Positions 41,055 through 51,058 of a DNA stretch of 64,000 nt are shown here, in pieces. The position numbers and the translations under genes are program-made. The stretch's first letter is position 1, and each line of letters begins with the position of its first letter. The notes beneath the pieces were generated by a model, which saw nothing but the letters and a program-made list of their open reading frames with translations, had not been told where the DNA came from and did not search any database. This DNA is from Euglena gracilis (Eukaryota; Euglenida; Euglenophyceae; Euglenales): contig CP154957.1 of the NCBI GenBank assembly GCA_039621445.1, positions 22,714,761 through 22,778,760 on the forward strand, written 5' to 3'.

Positions 41055-42675
41055 CAAGCACCTATAGCTAAAATGGCCTAAAATGGCCTAAAATGGCCTA
41101 AAATGGCCTAAAATGGCCTAAAATGGCCTAAAATGGCCGAAAAATGGGAAAAATTCTGTTGCACAACAATTTTTTTGTGAACAACTGAAGCCATTCAGGC
41201 AATGATTTTCGGTGCCTTTTGTTAATGTGGACGGCAAACAGTGGATTTGGTGGAAGAGCACAGCCCCACAAGGCCCATGGTTTTATCCCAATAACACTCG
41301 TATCAGTCCCCAAATCCACAGCCCCAACCTTTTTTTGGTGGCTGAATTTTGAAGGTTTGGACAGATTATTTTTTTTTTACTCCTATCTTGTTGGTTTGCA
41401 CCGATGTTTGTTTCGCAAATAATGAAACGGAAGCATGGGGGAAAAGTCAAAACAAAGATGAAAGATATTGGAAAAATCTCAATTGAATTATAAAATTCTA
41501 GCATTATCATATAAATATAACTTTGGTAAGTAAATTTAATATTTCATTTTTATGAATAGACATAAAATTATTATGGATATTCTATGTATTTTATGTGGAT
41601 ATTTTGTGTGGGTATTTTACTATTATCAATTTTGTTGACATATTTTCCATATTTTATAAAGATTTCATAGTCATCAATTTTTAATTGTAGAATTAAAAAT
41701 ATAACATTAACATTATATTTAATGCAGTTTTTAGTAATACAAATAGCACATGTTTTCATACAATTTTATTAATAAAATATAAATAAGTTTAATTAATAAA
41801 TATATGTATTAAGTAAAATAATATTTATTGATATAAAATGTAATTGTACAATAATTATTACTTCAATCATATTATCAATAAAATTGGAATAATATTGGTA
41901 TATATAATATGATATAATATGATATATGTTATCGGTCAATAGGTACAGGATTAGGTTTATATATTTCATTTTTTGCCTGGTGGATTTCAATGTGACTTTG
42001 GCATTGTTTTAGCATGCATATCATTCATTTTATTATTATGATAAATATTTAAAGAATAATTATTAAGATACGTAATACAAATAATTTTTTTTTGGAAATA
42101 ATTTTTTGTTTGTATTATGGATCTTAATAATTATTCTTTAAATATTTATCATAATAATAAAATGAATGATATACATGGCTGAAACAATGCCAAAATCAAA
42201 ATGAATTTCACCAGGCAGCAGCATTATCTTTCAGAAAAAATGACTTCTTATTGCGAAATTCCGCAAAATGGTGTATAATTCACAAAAAAAAAACGCCAAA
42301 AGCCTTTTTGGTAGCACAAATAAAAAAATTTATTTTTTGTCCAACGTTTTTTTTTTCTTCTGAAAAATTGTATCTGCCGTAAATTCTTACTGTTCAGAAT
42401 TCCTCTATGAGTATGAATATAGATTTGTTGAGCTTCCCATTGTTTTGATCAGTGTTCATGAATTTTGCATGCTTTTTTGGATGTACATTTGTTATTACTG
42501 AACAAGAGAAGGTTTGCACACGTTATGATACTGTTTTCGACAAAAATTACCAAAAATTATGATTTTCAGAACCCCCACCTATACCTTAAAATGGCCTAAA
42601 ATGGCCTAAAATGGCCTAAAATGGCCTAAAATGGCCTAAAATGGGGAAATTTTTGAGCTTAACTATAGGTGCTTG
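41055..42675. mobile_element. AT-rich island bounded by CAAGCACCTATAG inverted ends
   Basis: Exact 13-bp inverted ends CAAGCACCTATAG (41055-41067) and CTATAGGTGCTTG (42663-42675). Just inside each end is a 10-bp tandem array, TAAAATGGCC: seven units at 41069-41138 and about six at 42587-42648, in direct rather than inverted orientation. An additional CCCCCACCTATA precedes the right array, suggesting a small complete element there and a nested origin. The core, 41480-42240, is about 80 percent A+T by eye, in sharp contrast to flanks full of G/C runs. No supported ORF. Confidence 0.65.
41974..42217. repeat. 244-bp imperfect palindrome in the AT-rich island
   Basis: Arms of about 115 nt run from TGCCTGGTGGATTTCA to the matching TGAATTTCACCAGGCA. 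They include a perfect core of about 50 nt (ATATCATTCATTTTATT onward, reversed at 42122-42172). The loop is T-rich (42085-42105). Its composition resembles an organelle fragment or a snap-back transposon more than the surrounding DNA. Confidence 0.85.
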
Positions 42676-43370
42676 CCCCCCACCCCCTGCGTGGTTGGTG
42701 GGGGGATTTTTTCACACCTTCCAAAATTTCAACATTTTCTCAAAAGTTTGATTTTGAGAGGTTTTTGAAGCAAAAAAAAAGCCATTGAAAATCAAAAAAA
42801 AATTCAAAAAGAAATATGTATTGTGCCAAAATTTGGTCCCATTTTTTTGATATTTTTTTTTCACCCCCCCCTCCTGAAAACACCAGTTTTTGAACCCTGA
42901 AATTTTTGAGATTTTATTGTGAAAAAATGTGGTTTTCCATCAATAAACCACGTATTTTGGGTTCATTTTTCAAAAAAAATTCAAAAATTTTCCCCGGCCA
43001 ACATCCCCGTTTTCCCAAAATTGGTGAAAATGTTGTGGTGGGTGGGGGGGGTCGACCCACCCCCCCACCTCCCGGGTGGGGGGGTTGACCCCCCACCAGG
43101 CCTTCCCATTCTGGGCGGTCCGGACCACCCCCCCCCCACCTGCTTTTATATCGAGCCCTCTGGTGGCCCACAGTAGGTGCATCCTGACAGTGAGATACAC
43201 CCACCCTAGGTACAAGTGGCATGATCACAAGCTTCACCTGGGCCTAAAATATAAATGAAACGGATGGGACCTTAGAAAAAAGATGCGTTTCATTCAGCAT
43301 TTAGGATCAGTGACAATCATGGCTTCAATTTGGTTTGTGAAGGTTTTTTGAAGGAACTGGTCTACGCATT
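42676..43370. repeat. A/T-rich spacer and GGGTCGACCC foldback
   Basis: Positions 42720-42900 are A/T-rich with long A-runs. Positions 43030-43140 form a foldback with GTCGACCCACCCCCC and GTCCGGACCACCCCC words. A TTTTATATCGAGCCC phrase at 43144 resembles the ends of the MITE at 28993. No gene. Confidence 0.45.
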
Positions 43371-43389
43371 GAAGGTCTGAATCCAAGTC

Positions 43390-43590
43390 AAAAACTGATC
43401 TCCTCCGTCCCCTCATTTGTGTGGTTTTGTATGAAGATGAACATCGTTTTGCGTTTGTTCAGTTGCTTGGTTCTTTGCGTCTTTCCATTCAAGAGGAAAG
43501 TTGCTTCGAGCTGTGGGACATGAACGCAGCCACCATGATCAGGACAGGGACAGGAACGTTTTTGACAATTTGTTTGTCAAAATATGTTTT
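43390..43590 (+). CDS. Unrecognised coding-like exon
   Basis: The plus strand reads TDLLRPLICVVLYEDEHRF, AFVQLLGSLRLSIQEESCFE, LWDMNAATMIRTGTGTF with no stop. The composition is convincingly protein-like and free of repeats. No ATG or clear splice junction could be fixed, and I do not recognise the family. It lies about 700 bp right of the AT-rich island. Confidence 0.4.
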
Positions 43591-43599
43591 TTGAGCCAC

Positions 43600-45130
43600 A
43601 AACAAAAAAAACACGACCTTGAATGAGCTTTCAAGATTGTTATGTTTGTCAAGGCGGTTGCGGTTGAATCATTATTACCATGCCCCTCCCTTCCTCTTCC
43701 CCCCCCCCGTTATCGTTCCCACAACAGGGGGGACGGGAACAGCACAGTGTCAGGGCAGGGCAGGGCAGCTTTTGTCCGGGTTGGGGTGCTCTCATCCCAA
43801 ACTCCAAACTAACACCAGTGCAGTTTTCAATTAGTTTTGAGCCATAAAACCTTCATTTTGGCATTTTAGGTGGCCTTTTGGATCTAACTTGGTTTTTGGT
43901 GGTTGTGTTTCGCCCTTGGTGTCCCTTCATCCCCTCCCGGTCTGCCTCGAGGGAGTGCGAATGCTTGATTGAATGCTTTTTTGCGAGTGCATGGGACAGT
44001 GCCGGAAAGGGGAATTTTTCGGTGGGCGAAAACTCATTCCCATTCGCTTCCCTCTTCTCGGCTTGATGGTTTTTTTTTGCCGCCGTCGTTCCGAGACCCG
44101 CAGGGATCGGTAGCTTGAGCACACTTCCTGAAAAGCCCTCGTTGAGCATTTCGAGCTTTCAAAAAAAAAGACCATTTGAAGGGGAACGCGCAACGCGTTC
44201 CCGAGAAGAAATGCCCAAAAATTTTACCATGCGCTAAATTTAGCACTCACCTTGCCAAAAATTAGCGACAATTTGGAAAAGGTGAATCAGAAAATTCTAG
44301 ACCAAAATGACACGGATGGAAATAAGGTATATTTGATGACTTTGCACGGGTAAACGTCGCCATTAAAAAAAAGACCTGCTGGAATGCACAAACCAGCAGC
44401 ATGACAAGCACTGAGTCAGTGACGTTTTTTTGAAAACAACGGCAAAGACTCGCAAAAAGACCTGCCATGGTGCGGTGAGGGGGAACAGCGAGGGGGGGCG
44501 AGCCCCCCCCCTTTACTCATGCGCCGTGAGGTCATGCCCTTTAGGGATTTTTCAAAAACGTTCCGGCACCACCACCGGGCTTTTCCAAGACTCCTTCGGC
44601 CAGATGGCATCCCCCAAAATTCTTCGGGCCCCGTGTCCCCAGGAGTCTGCCAATTTAAAAAAAATAAACGCCTTGCACGACCAATGCGTTGTTTGGGAAT
44701 AGTCTGGTGGTGGGCCGAACACCCCACCACGCCTTCCCGCGCAGCCAACCGGGGGGGGGCGTCTCAGCCCCTCCCTCCCCCGGGCCTCCAAACTTGAAGA
44801 ACCCCTGGCCCTTCTCGGCGGCCGGGTGGGGGGCGCAACCGCCAGCCCACCCAACCTAAAGTCCAGCGCAGAAACGGCCCAGGAACGCTGAAAGAAATTT
44901 TAGGCTTCTGGAAATTCGGAGGGGCCACCCTCCTGATTCCGTAGGGTCCATAGAGCTCTCTAGAGGAGTATATTCCCAAAATGAGAAGCGTGGGGGACCC
45001 CCCACCACCTTGCCCACCACACACCGACACCCCCTGGATGGGGTGTGCAGCCCCGGATGTTCGGGTTGGCACTCCCACCCTTGGAGAGGTGGGCTCTCCA
45101 AGCCCTGCGCCAAAAGTGAGTCCTGAACCC
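43600..45130. other. Interval with weak coding-like frames on both strands
   Basis: Plus strand 43878-44066 (SRSASRECECLIECFFASAW) and minus strand 43853-44149 (GLGTTAAKKNHQAEKREANG) overlap and cannot both be real. Plus 44519-44760 (VMPFRDFSKTFRHHHRAFPR, RLLRPDGIPQNSSGPVSPG) is another candidate. None has splice or family support. Confidence 0.25.
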
Positions 45131-45192
45131 CTTTTTGCCTCAGGGGAGCGGTAAATTAACCAAAAATAATGTTGGAAATGTTTTCAGGAAGG

Positions 45193-45290
45193 AACAGAAA
45201 CTCACAGAAGTCTCACTTTGCCCCATCCACATCCGTGAAAATCGGTCCTGTGGCAAAGGGTTCTAACCCCAGAACAGAAGACATTCCTGG
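45193..45290 (+). CDS. Candidate internal exon
   Basis: An open 98-bp segment between an acceptor-like TGTTTTCAG (ending about 45190) and a donor-like GTAAAAT (from about 45291). One frame reads RNRNSQKSHFAPSTSVKIG, GPVAKGSNPRTEDIP; the other two frames are closed. Partner exons are not identified. Confidence 0.3.
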
Positions 45291-45369
45291 TAAAATTTTT
45301 TTTGCAGCGGGTTACTTTACTGCTACAACTTGAAATTTACACTCCAACTCCCCAACCAGGGTAAATATA

Positions 45370-45557
45370 AACCCCCCAAAAAACCTGGCGGGGTGGCAGG
45401 TTATTGGAACCAACTTTTGGCCCTGCCCCCCACCAGGTTATTTGGGCCCTTTTTTTCAGCGTAGCAAGGGGGGGGGGTGCCAAGTTACTGCATCTTCTTT
45501 GCCCCTCCAAGTTATTCGCCCCCGACAGGAGCAAGGGCCCCGACAGGTTGGGGGGTT
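45370..45557. mobile_element. TA-flanked foldback MITE, CCAGGTTATT family, copy 2
   Basis: 188 bp between TA (45368-45369) and TA (45558-45559). Ends are AACCCCCCAAAAAACCTGG and CGACAGGTTGGGGGGTT. The interior shares TTATTGGAACCAACTTTTGG and TTTTTTTCAGCGT with 24681-24896. Confidence 0.75.
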
Positions 45558-45669
45558 TAACAATTTTATTTAAAAAAATTCTCTTGCCTTGAAAATGGTG
45601 GGAAATTTCTCCCATGTGGGTTCTCGAGTGGCACCAAGTATGCACCCCAATCCTCCCAGTTCCAAGTTC

Positions 45670-46086
45670 TTACTTCTTGGGATGGGCAGCAGCACGCATT
45701 TTCCGCAGCACTTCGGTCATGATATCTCTCTTCTTCTTTGCCTGTCGGTGAGTTCCGAGCTGGAGAGGAAGGATTTGAAGACTGGTTCTTGACACCCACC
45801 GTCATACCCTCCTCTTGGCGAAACGAAGCGCTCTCTTTTCACGTCCAACTTTCAGCAACTCAATCATGCGCCTCTCGTAGGGTGAGAATCCAACAACCTC
45901 CTGAACCAAATCCCGGACGGCGCGCAGCTTCTTCTTTGGCTTCTTAATGCGGTCTCTTGCACGGAAAGGTTTTGGGAGGGGTGTCTGGAAAAAAAATAAA
46001 AAGATACAGACACTTGACATCCCAATACGCACCACAGCAGAACATCTTCTCAGCTTGGCAGACGGGAGAGCCCCAAACTTGCCCAT
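45670..46086 (-). CDS. RPL36: 60S ribosomal protein eL36, three exons
   Basis: Exon 1 is 46086-46033, exon 2 45984-45808, exon 3 45759-45670, giving 106 residues. Exon 2 encodes RDRIKKPKKKLRAVRDLVQ, EVVGFSPYERRMIELLKVG, REKRALRFAKRR. Exon 3 continues LGTHRQAKKKRDIMTEVLRK, MRAAAHPKK and a stop. The order VGFSPYERR, LLKV, KRAL+FAK+R, LGTH is diagnostic of eL36, a basic component of the large cytosolic ribosomal subunit. Both introns are 48 bp, with GTGCGT/TTCCAG and GTATGA/CTCCAG borders, and all junctions are in phase. Exon 1 (MGKFGALPSAKLRRCSAV) lacks the usual GLNKGH motif, so the true first exon or start could lie further upstream. Length fits the family (about 100-105). No foldback repeat interrupts it. 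Confidence 0.9.
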
Positions 46087-46735
46087 TAGGATTGGAGTTC
46101 AAACTTGATTCCTAATACTTATCTCCCTGCACCGAAACATGAGGAGGTTCTCCTTGTGGCGAGGACAAAAAAGAAACAATTCCCTGGGCTTGTGGTAAGT
46201 TCTGGTTGAAGCAATGCTGCCCGCCGTAGGAAGTCCCTGAGTGTGGACATTTCACCAGCGGTTTTTTGTGCATTTATATCACCAGACACGAAATTCGTCT
46301 CGGATTGATCCTCCTAGGCCGCTTTCTACCATCAGAGTCAACGAAACTACAGCGACAGGGAAAAAAGGAAGTTGGGGGTGGGGGGCGGCCACCTTAAGAA
46401 CTCAACTCAACTTTTCAGAAACAATTCTCGGGGGGGGGGCGAGATCCTCAACAAGACTGAATGTATCCATTTCTTCCCTCGTAGCCCGAAGGGCGGCGAA
46501 ACTGAAAGGTGGCGTTGAATGTAACAAAAAGGCGGCCATTGTTACATTACAGCGTCACCCCGATCAATTCCCCCCCCCCTTGGGCAGCCAAAATTCCAAA
46601 AATTTGAGGGGGGGGAATATTCAGCTGTTTTTTGAACTGGTTGTGGATTTGAACTCTTTTCGGGGCATTGCCTTTGATTTCCACTGTCCCACAGACATGT
46701 CTATCATTGATGTTGATGCCCCCACCATTGGGGTG
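46087..46735. other. Upstream region of eL36 and partial open frame
   Basis: Probably includes the eL36 promoter and 5' UTR, where no canonical TATA or pyrimidine tract is obvious to me. A plus-strand frame (46241-46774) is interrupted by G-run foldbacks (46370-46450 and 46565-46615). Its end, VVDLNSFRGIAFDFHCPTD, is protein-like and may be an upstream piece of the transposase relic that follows. Confidence 0.3.
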
Positions 46736-46736
46736 A

Positions 46737-46898
46737 GACGACATGTTGTTGAATGTGTGGAATGCATGGGATAAAGTGCCCCCGCAATTGGTTATGAAGT
46801 CTTTCAAATGTGCCGGTTTGGGTTTGCCTTTGGATGGATCTCAAGATGACGCCATTTATTCATATGATTTGCAAGAGGAAATGCACAATATCTCGTGA
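46737..46898 (+). pseudogene. pogo/Tigger-like DDE transposase C-terminal relic
   Basis: Reads DDMLLNVWNAWDKVPPQLV, MKSFKCAGLGLPLDGSQDD, AIYSYDLQEEMHNIS, then a stop. The pattern W..AW..V....(I/V)..SF..CG.(..)LDGSEDD is the familiar tail of Tc1/mariner-group pogo/Tigger transposases and domesticated relatives. The DDE catalytic part is not visible upstream in the same frame, so this is a truncated relic. Its family normally duplicates TA, matching the many TA-flanked foldback elements here; a causal link is inference. Confidence 0.6.
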
Positions 46899-47485
46899 AG
46901 AGAATGAGTTCCAACTCTTCGTGTTTGTCACCACAACTGGCATTCCAAATTTTTCTGGGGGGGGAAATTATTCAGCTGTTTTTTGGACCACACCAGGATT
47001 CCGAAAATTGGCCAAAAATGGGGGGGGGGATTATTCGGGGGGGGGGAAGATCGGGGTGATGCTGTATGCCACCAATCCATCACAATCTGGAAGAGCCGCA
47101 AAACAAGCGGCAAGAGACGGTGACGCCTTTTTGTGTTTCAGGATTTGTGTCTTCGGCTTTGCATGGAACAAAAAATTCTATTGCCGCCCAAAGGGCGGCT
47201 GACGGTAATGCAATTTTCCAAAAACCTTCCCCAAAAAGAGCCAAACTTGTCAACAAAAATTGTGTGCTGTTGAAAAAAAAGGAGCTTTGGAAGCGAAGTC
47301 AAGATTCATGCTTTCTTTTCAAGCCGCAAAATGGGCGGCAAGAGACGGTGCTGCCTTTTGTGTTTTGGGATTTCAAAAAAGAGTGCAGAATGCGAAAAGA
47401 AAACAACGGGGTACCACCTGCCCCCCCCCCCATTGAGAATGAAACGGCTGGCTGACGGCTGGCCGACGGCATGACAGAAGCCAGG
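46899..47485. other. Frames with GCGGCAAGAGACGGTG direct repeats
   Basis: Two copies of a phrase with GGCGGCAAGAGACGGTG followed by CCTTTT(T)GTGTTT (about 47107 and 47334) lie in an open plus-strand frame containing SPKRAKLVNKNCVLLKKK. Homopolymer G-runs at 46955-47050 interrupt it. Not supported as a gene. Confidence 0.3.
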
Positions 47486-47489
47486 TCAA

Positions 47490-47645
47490 GTTGTTGAACT
47501 AATTTTGGGTAGCAAATGCCTAAGTTGGTGTGCCAGTTCGAATTTTGAGAGGCAAATTCCTAATTTAGTGTGCCAATTCCTAATTTTGAGGAGAAAATTC
47601 CTAATTTCATGTGTAAATTCCTATTTTTGAGTGGTGTATGCCCAT
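47490..47645. repeat. AATTAGG tandem array, inverted copy
   Basis: Five or six units of CTAATTT(A/T)G with spacers GTGTGCCA and GAGAGGCAAATTC, the reverse complement of the vocabulary at 4070-4500. Confidence 0.75.
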
Positions 47646-47960
47646 AGGTGTAGAAGTGAGGTTGGGGGGGGGGGCGGCCGCCCCCCCCGAGATTTTGGGA
47701 AGAAAATTTTTTGAAAAGTGTGCGATTCATTGGTTGTTTATGTTTTTTTCAATTTCTCACACCGAGAACTCAACTTTTCATTGAACTTTTGGGTGTTTTG
47801 CTGTTGGATATCGCCACCGTCTCGCCGCCCTTTGGGCGGCCAAAGACGTCCGAACTCATGGGTCGGAGAGGGCGAAAATCTTGGCAACAGGATGGATTTG
47901 TGCATGATGTCAAAATTGCCACATTTTTTTGTCACATTCAATGTCATCTATATGTGAAGT

Positions 47961-48055
47961 GTTTCGTGATCTGATCCCGCTTTTTCACCAAAAATCCGGG
48001 GGTGCCAAATGCGCCCCCGGTTTTTTGGTGAAAAAGCGGGATCAGATCACGAAAC
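47961..48055. repeat. 95-bp palindrome, AAAGCGGGATCAGATCACG arms
   Basis: Arms GTTTCGTGATCTGATCCCGC to CACCAAAAATCCGGGGG and reverse, differing at one or two positions, with a short central GTGCCAAATGCG. A cousin is at 50232-50310 with the same arms. The interval 47700-47960 holds an open frame of unknown meaning. Confidence 0.85.
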
Positions 48056-48323
48056 AAAATTGAAACCGTGTTCGTACTGTGTTCAAGTCCATGTGATTCG
48101 CTCAAAAAATTGCAATTATAGTGAACACGTGCACTTGGGTGCACTTGTACAAATGGGGCAACACGTTTTTTGACAAAAAACGTGTTTGGACACGGTTTTT
48201 CTGGCAGAAAACCGTGTTCGTCCACGTGCACGGGCTATGACGATCGTGGAGGTCGGCCCGACCTAGGTCGGCCTGACCATTGGTCGGCCCGACCACTGGA
48301 GGTCGACCCGACTAGCCAATGAA

Positions 48324-48754
48324 CAAGGCTGCATAGAGGTAGAGGGATAGAGGTAGAGGTAGAGGTAGAGGTAGAGGTTTTCCAACCTCCTCTATCCCTC
48401 TATGTCACCTCTATGTCGAAAAACATAGGAAAATGACTCAATAAAGGAATTTTTTTTGCAAGCAAAGGGGAAATACATGAAAAGTTTTCAGAATTGCTCA
48501 ATGTGGTCACATAACTGCGCCAACAACTTTCAAAATCACCAACCCACATATTGTTTCTCATCCCCTGGCCATTTTGCATGTGTTTTCATGCGAAATTGCC
48601 ATTTTCCGAGCACATGGGGTGTTTTATGACCCTTCTTGAGGCCATTTTGGTACATTTTATACATAGAGGTGACATAGAGGTAGAGGTAGAGGTAGAGGTG
48701 GTTGACATAGAGGTAGAGGCCTTTGAACTCTACCTCTACGTCTATGCAGCCCTG
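48324..48754. mobile_element. hAT-like MITE with TAGAGG subterminal repeats
   Basis: 431 bp flanked by CAATGAA (48317-48323 and 48755-48761). Ends are CAAGGCTGCATAGAGG and the inverted CAGGGCTGCATAGACG. Arrays of TAGAGG lie inside the left end (48335-48375) and the right end (48665-48745). A homologous element at 62226-62683 has the same plan, end words and internal landmarks (TTTTCCAACCTCC, TGTCACCTC, CCCACATAT), but every TAGAGG is TTGAGG. No ORF. Confidence 0.88.
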
Positions 48755-48856
48755 CAATGAACCGCATTACCCCCCCCTTTTCAAAAATTTCAAAGGAATT
48801 TTGACTTTAGGTCGGTATAGGTCGGGCCGACCATGGTCGGCCCGACCTGTTTGTTA

Positions 48857-49063
48857 CCCTCACCCCCCCCCCCTATTTGGCTAATGGTCGGGCTCCTTCG
48901 GACCCCCTATTAGCCAATTAGGGGGGGGGGACTATTAGGGGGGGGGGTTACCCCGGCCAATGGCCAATAAGCCTGACCCCCCCCCTAATTGGCTAATGGA
49001 CCGTCCAACGGGACCCCCAATTAGCCAATTAGGGGGGGGGGGCAAATAGGGGGGGGGTGAGGG
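48857..49063. mobile_element. TA-flanked foldback MITE, CCCTCACCC family, copy 1
   Basis: 207 bp between TA dinucleotides. Ends are CCCTCACCCCCCC and GGGGGGTGAGGG. Internal words are TTGGCTAATGGTCGGGC and TTAGCCAATTAGGGGG. A second copy with the same ends is at 63653-63868, with an unrelated interior. Confidence 0.65.
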
Positions 49064-49852
49064 TAACAGCCATTGTGGTCGGCCCGACCATTTGGAGGTC
49101 GGGCCGACCATATGGTCGGTAGAAAAACAACCTCCATGGTTTTCCATTTCAGAACCCTTGGCCAAACCCTGTGGAACATGCAGATGGGCTATTTTACCTA
49201 CCTGGGTGCACACAAAAGTATTTTGTGGGGGGGGGGGGCGTTTTGGCCATCCTTGCCTTGCACACACAAGGGGATTTTGTTATTTTAGGCGGGGGGGGGG
49301 GGGTGGCGGCAGCCTCCCCCCCTGGAGGAGGCCGTAGGCCGACTAAGTTAGCACAGGGAGTTTGTTGGGGGCGCGTTTTGGCCATCCTTGCCTTGCACAC
49401 ACAAGAGGATTTTGTTATTTTAGGCGGGGGGGGGGTACGGGGGGGGCGGCAGCCCCCCCCCCCGGAGGAGGCTGTAGGCCGACGGAGTTCGCGTTTTTCA
49501 ATTTTTTTTCCATATGAGATGCTTTTTGACAGTTTCAAGGTGATTCCAATGTGTTTCTATCCTTTTCGAGTCAAATTTGCCGAATCAAATTTTGAGGGGG
49601 GGGGGCTCAAATTTTCAACAAAGGGGGGGGGTAATGCGGTTGATTGGAGGTCGGGCTGACAAGGTCGGTCCGACCTCCAATGGTAGATGAGCCATAGCCA
49701 ACGGTCGGCCCAACCTGGGTCGGGCCGACCGTGGTCGGTACGACCTCCGGGATCGTCATAGCCAATCATCCGCACGGAACCGTGTCAAAAAACGTGTTCA
49801 CTTTTGGTTTTTTCCCCAGTGTATTCTCTCGTTTTCTGTGTTTCGTAATCTA

Positions 49853-50230
49853 CCACCCCCCCCCCCTTTATTTGAGCACACCCACGGGCCAACGGACCCC
49901 CCAAATGCTCATCAAAGTGGATCGCTCACCGGCGAAGGCAACCCCGTGGCGAATGTTCACTGTTGAACTCAATGGGGGGTCCACAGCCCCCCCCAACCTC
50001 CCTTGGTCTGAGTCCCACTCATCGACAACTGGTCCGGGACCCCCTTAGTCGCATTAAGGAGTCTAGGACCCCGATGAAGTTTCAAACGGTGAAGTTCACC
50101 ATGGTGGGGGGGGTCAAAAATTCCTTTAGAAAGAGGGCAAAAAAAATTTTCGGCGCCTTCGCGCATGAAAAAAAAATTTCCCCGGACCCAAATGCTCAAT
50201 TAAGGGGGGGGGTTAAATAAAGGGGGGGGG
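49853..50230. mobile_element. TA-flanked foldback MITE, TTTATTTGA family, copy 2 (enlarged)
   Basis: 378 bp between TA dinucleotides, with CCACCCC..CTTTATTTGAGCAC at the left and TAAATAAAGGGG at the right. The usual interior is split by an extra segment (about 49915-50115) with CGAATGTTCACTGTTGAA and GTGAAGTTCACCATGG, related to the TTCACCGG block at 9258-9540. Confidence 0.7.
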
Positions 50231-50231
50231 T

Positions 50232-50470
50232 AATCCCGCTTTTTCACCGAAAAACCGGGGGCGCCGTAGGTGCTCCCGCTTTTTCGGTGAAAAAGCGGGA
50301 TCAGATCACAAAACACATTTAAGGCTGTGTTTATAGCAACATGGCTTTGGTCAAAGTCTGTGTTTCTAAACACAGACTTTGACGTGCCGAAGTCCGTGTT
50401 TAGAAACACAGACTTTGACCTAAGTCTGTGTTTCTAAACACGGACTCGGACCAAGAAAACTGTGTTCACA
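50232..50470. repeat. AAAGCGGGATCAGATCAC and AAACACAGACTTTGAC blocks
   Basis: The palindrome 50232-50310 uses the arms of 47961-48055. Positions 50330-50470 alternate ACACAGACTTTGACC and GTCTGTGTTTCTAAACAC words. A corresponding block using GCAGACT instead of ACAGACT is at 55195-55335. Confidence 0.75.
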
Positions 50471-50844
50471 GTATTCGGACCCTGAAACATCCCAATGATG
50501 CAGAAATAAAGGACTTTGGGGGGGGTCAATTTTTGGGCTTTGGCGCCTTCGGCCCCGGTCGGAAAATCGCGGGTGACCAAATTGCGGGTCGGCCCGACCT
50601 GTGTGGGTCGGGCCGACCTGGTCGGTAGGAAACGCAATTATCCGCACTACCCCCCCCCTTTTTTGAAATTTAAGCCCCCCCCCCTGAAAAAAACTTATGT
50701 CCAAATCACCCCAAAACCAGTCAAAACCCACTTAAATGGCTCCAAAACCCCCCAATCGGGGGTGAATATGCAAAAACTTGGGGGGGAAATGCCCATTTTG
50801 GGCCACTTTTGGGAAAAACATTGTCTTTGCACATACCTACAAAC
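50471..50844. repeat. Spacer with a single minisatellite-type unit and GGTCGGCCCGACC words
   Basis: Positions 50515-50575 are one unit of the minisatellite at 53480-54330. Positions 50585-50640 carry GGTCGGCCCGACC. Positions 50690-50815 match 53160-53290 inverted (AAATGCCCATTTTGGGCCAC). No gene. Confidence 0.55.
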
Positions 50845-51058
50845 TGGGTCAGGGTCAGGGTTGGGGTTAGGGTTTGGGTCAGGGTTCGGATTAGGGTTTG
50901 GTATAGGGTCAGCGTCAGGGTTTCGGGTTAGGGTTGGGGTTAGGGTTCAGGTTACGTTTAAGGTTAGGGTTTGGTTTAGGGTTAGGGTTCGGGTTACGTT
51001 CAAGGTTAGGGTTAGGTTTAGGGTTTCGGGTTAGGGTTGGGGTTAGGCTTCGGGTTAG
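50845..51058. repeat. Interstitial degenerate telomere-like repeats
   Basis: About 210 bp of GGGTTAGGGTT, GGGTCAGGG and GGGTTCGGGTTA units, mostly 6-7 bp with substitutions. The C-rich-strand counterpart is at 61795-61905. The degeneracy and internal location indicate an old interstitial array, not a working telomere. Confidence 0.8.

Larger units (their letters stand above)
48234..49764. mobile_element. GGTCGGCCCGACC-dialect composite, CTATGACGATC ends
   Basis: Inverted ends CTATGACGATC (from about 48235) and GATCGTCATAG (to about 49762), each followed inward by GGAGGTCG and GGTCGGCCCGACC words, define a composite of about 1.5 kb. It contains the hAT-like MITE (48324-48754), a TA-flanked CCCTCACCC element (48857-49063) and two direct copies of a GCACACACAAG..GATTTTGTTATTTTAGG unit (49255-49330 and 49390-49470). 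The boundaries are inferred. Confidence 0.6.

Noticed and set aside
41480-42240. Protein-coding organelle gene in the AT-rich island
   Set aside because: Short frames only, no recognisable mitochondrial or plastid protein or tRNA fold by eye; an organelle origin is kept only as a hypothesis.
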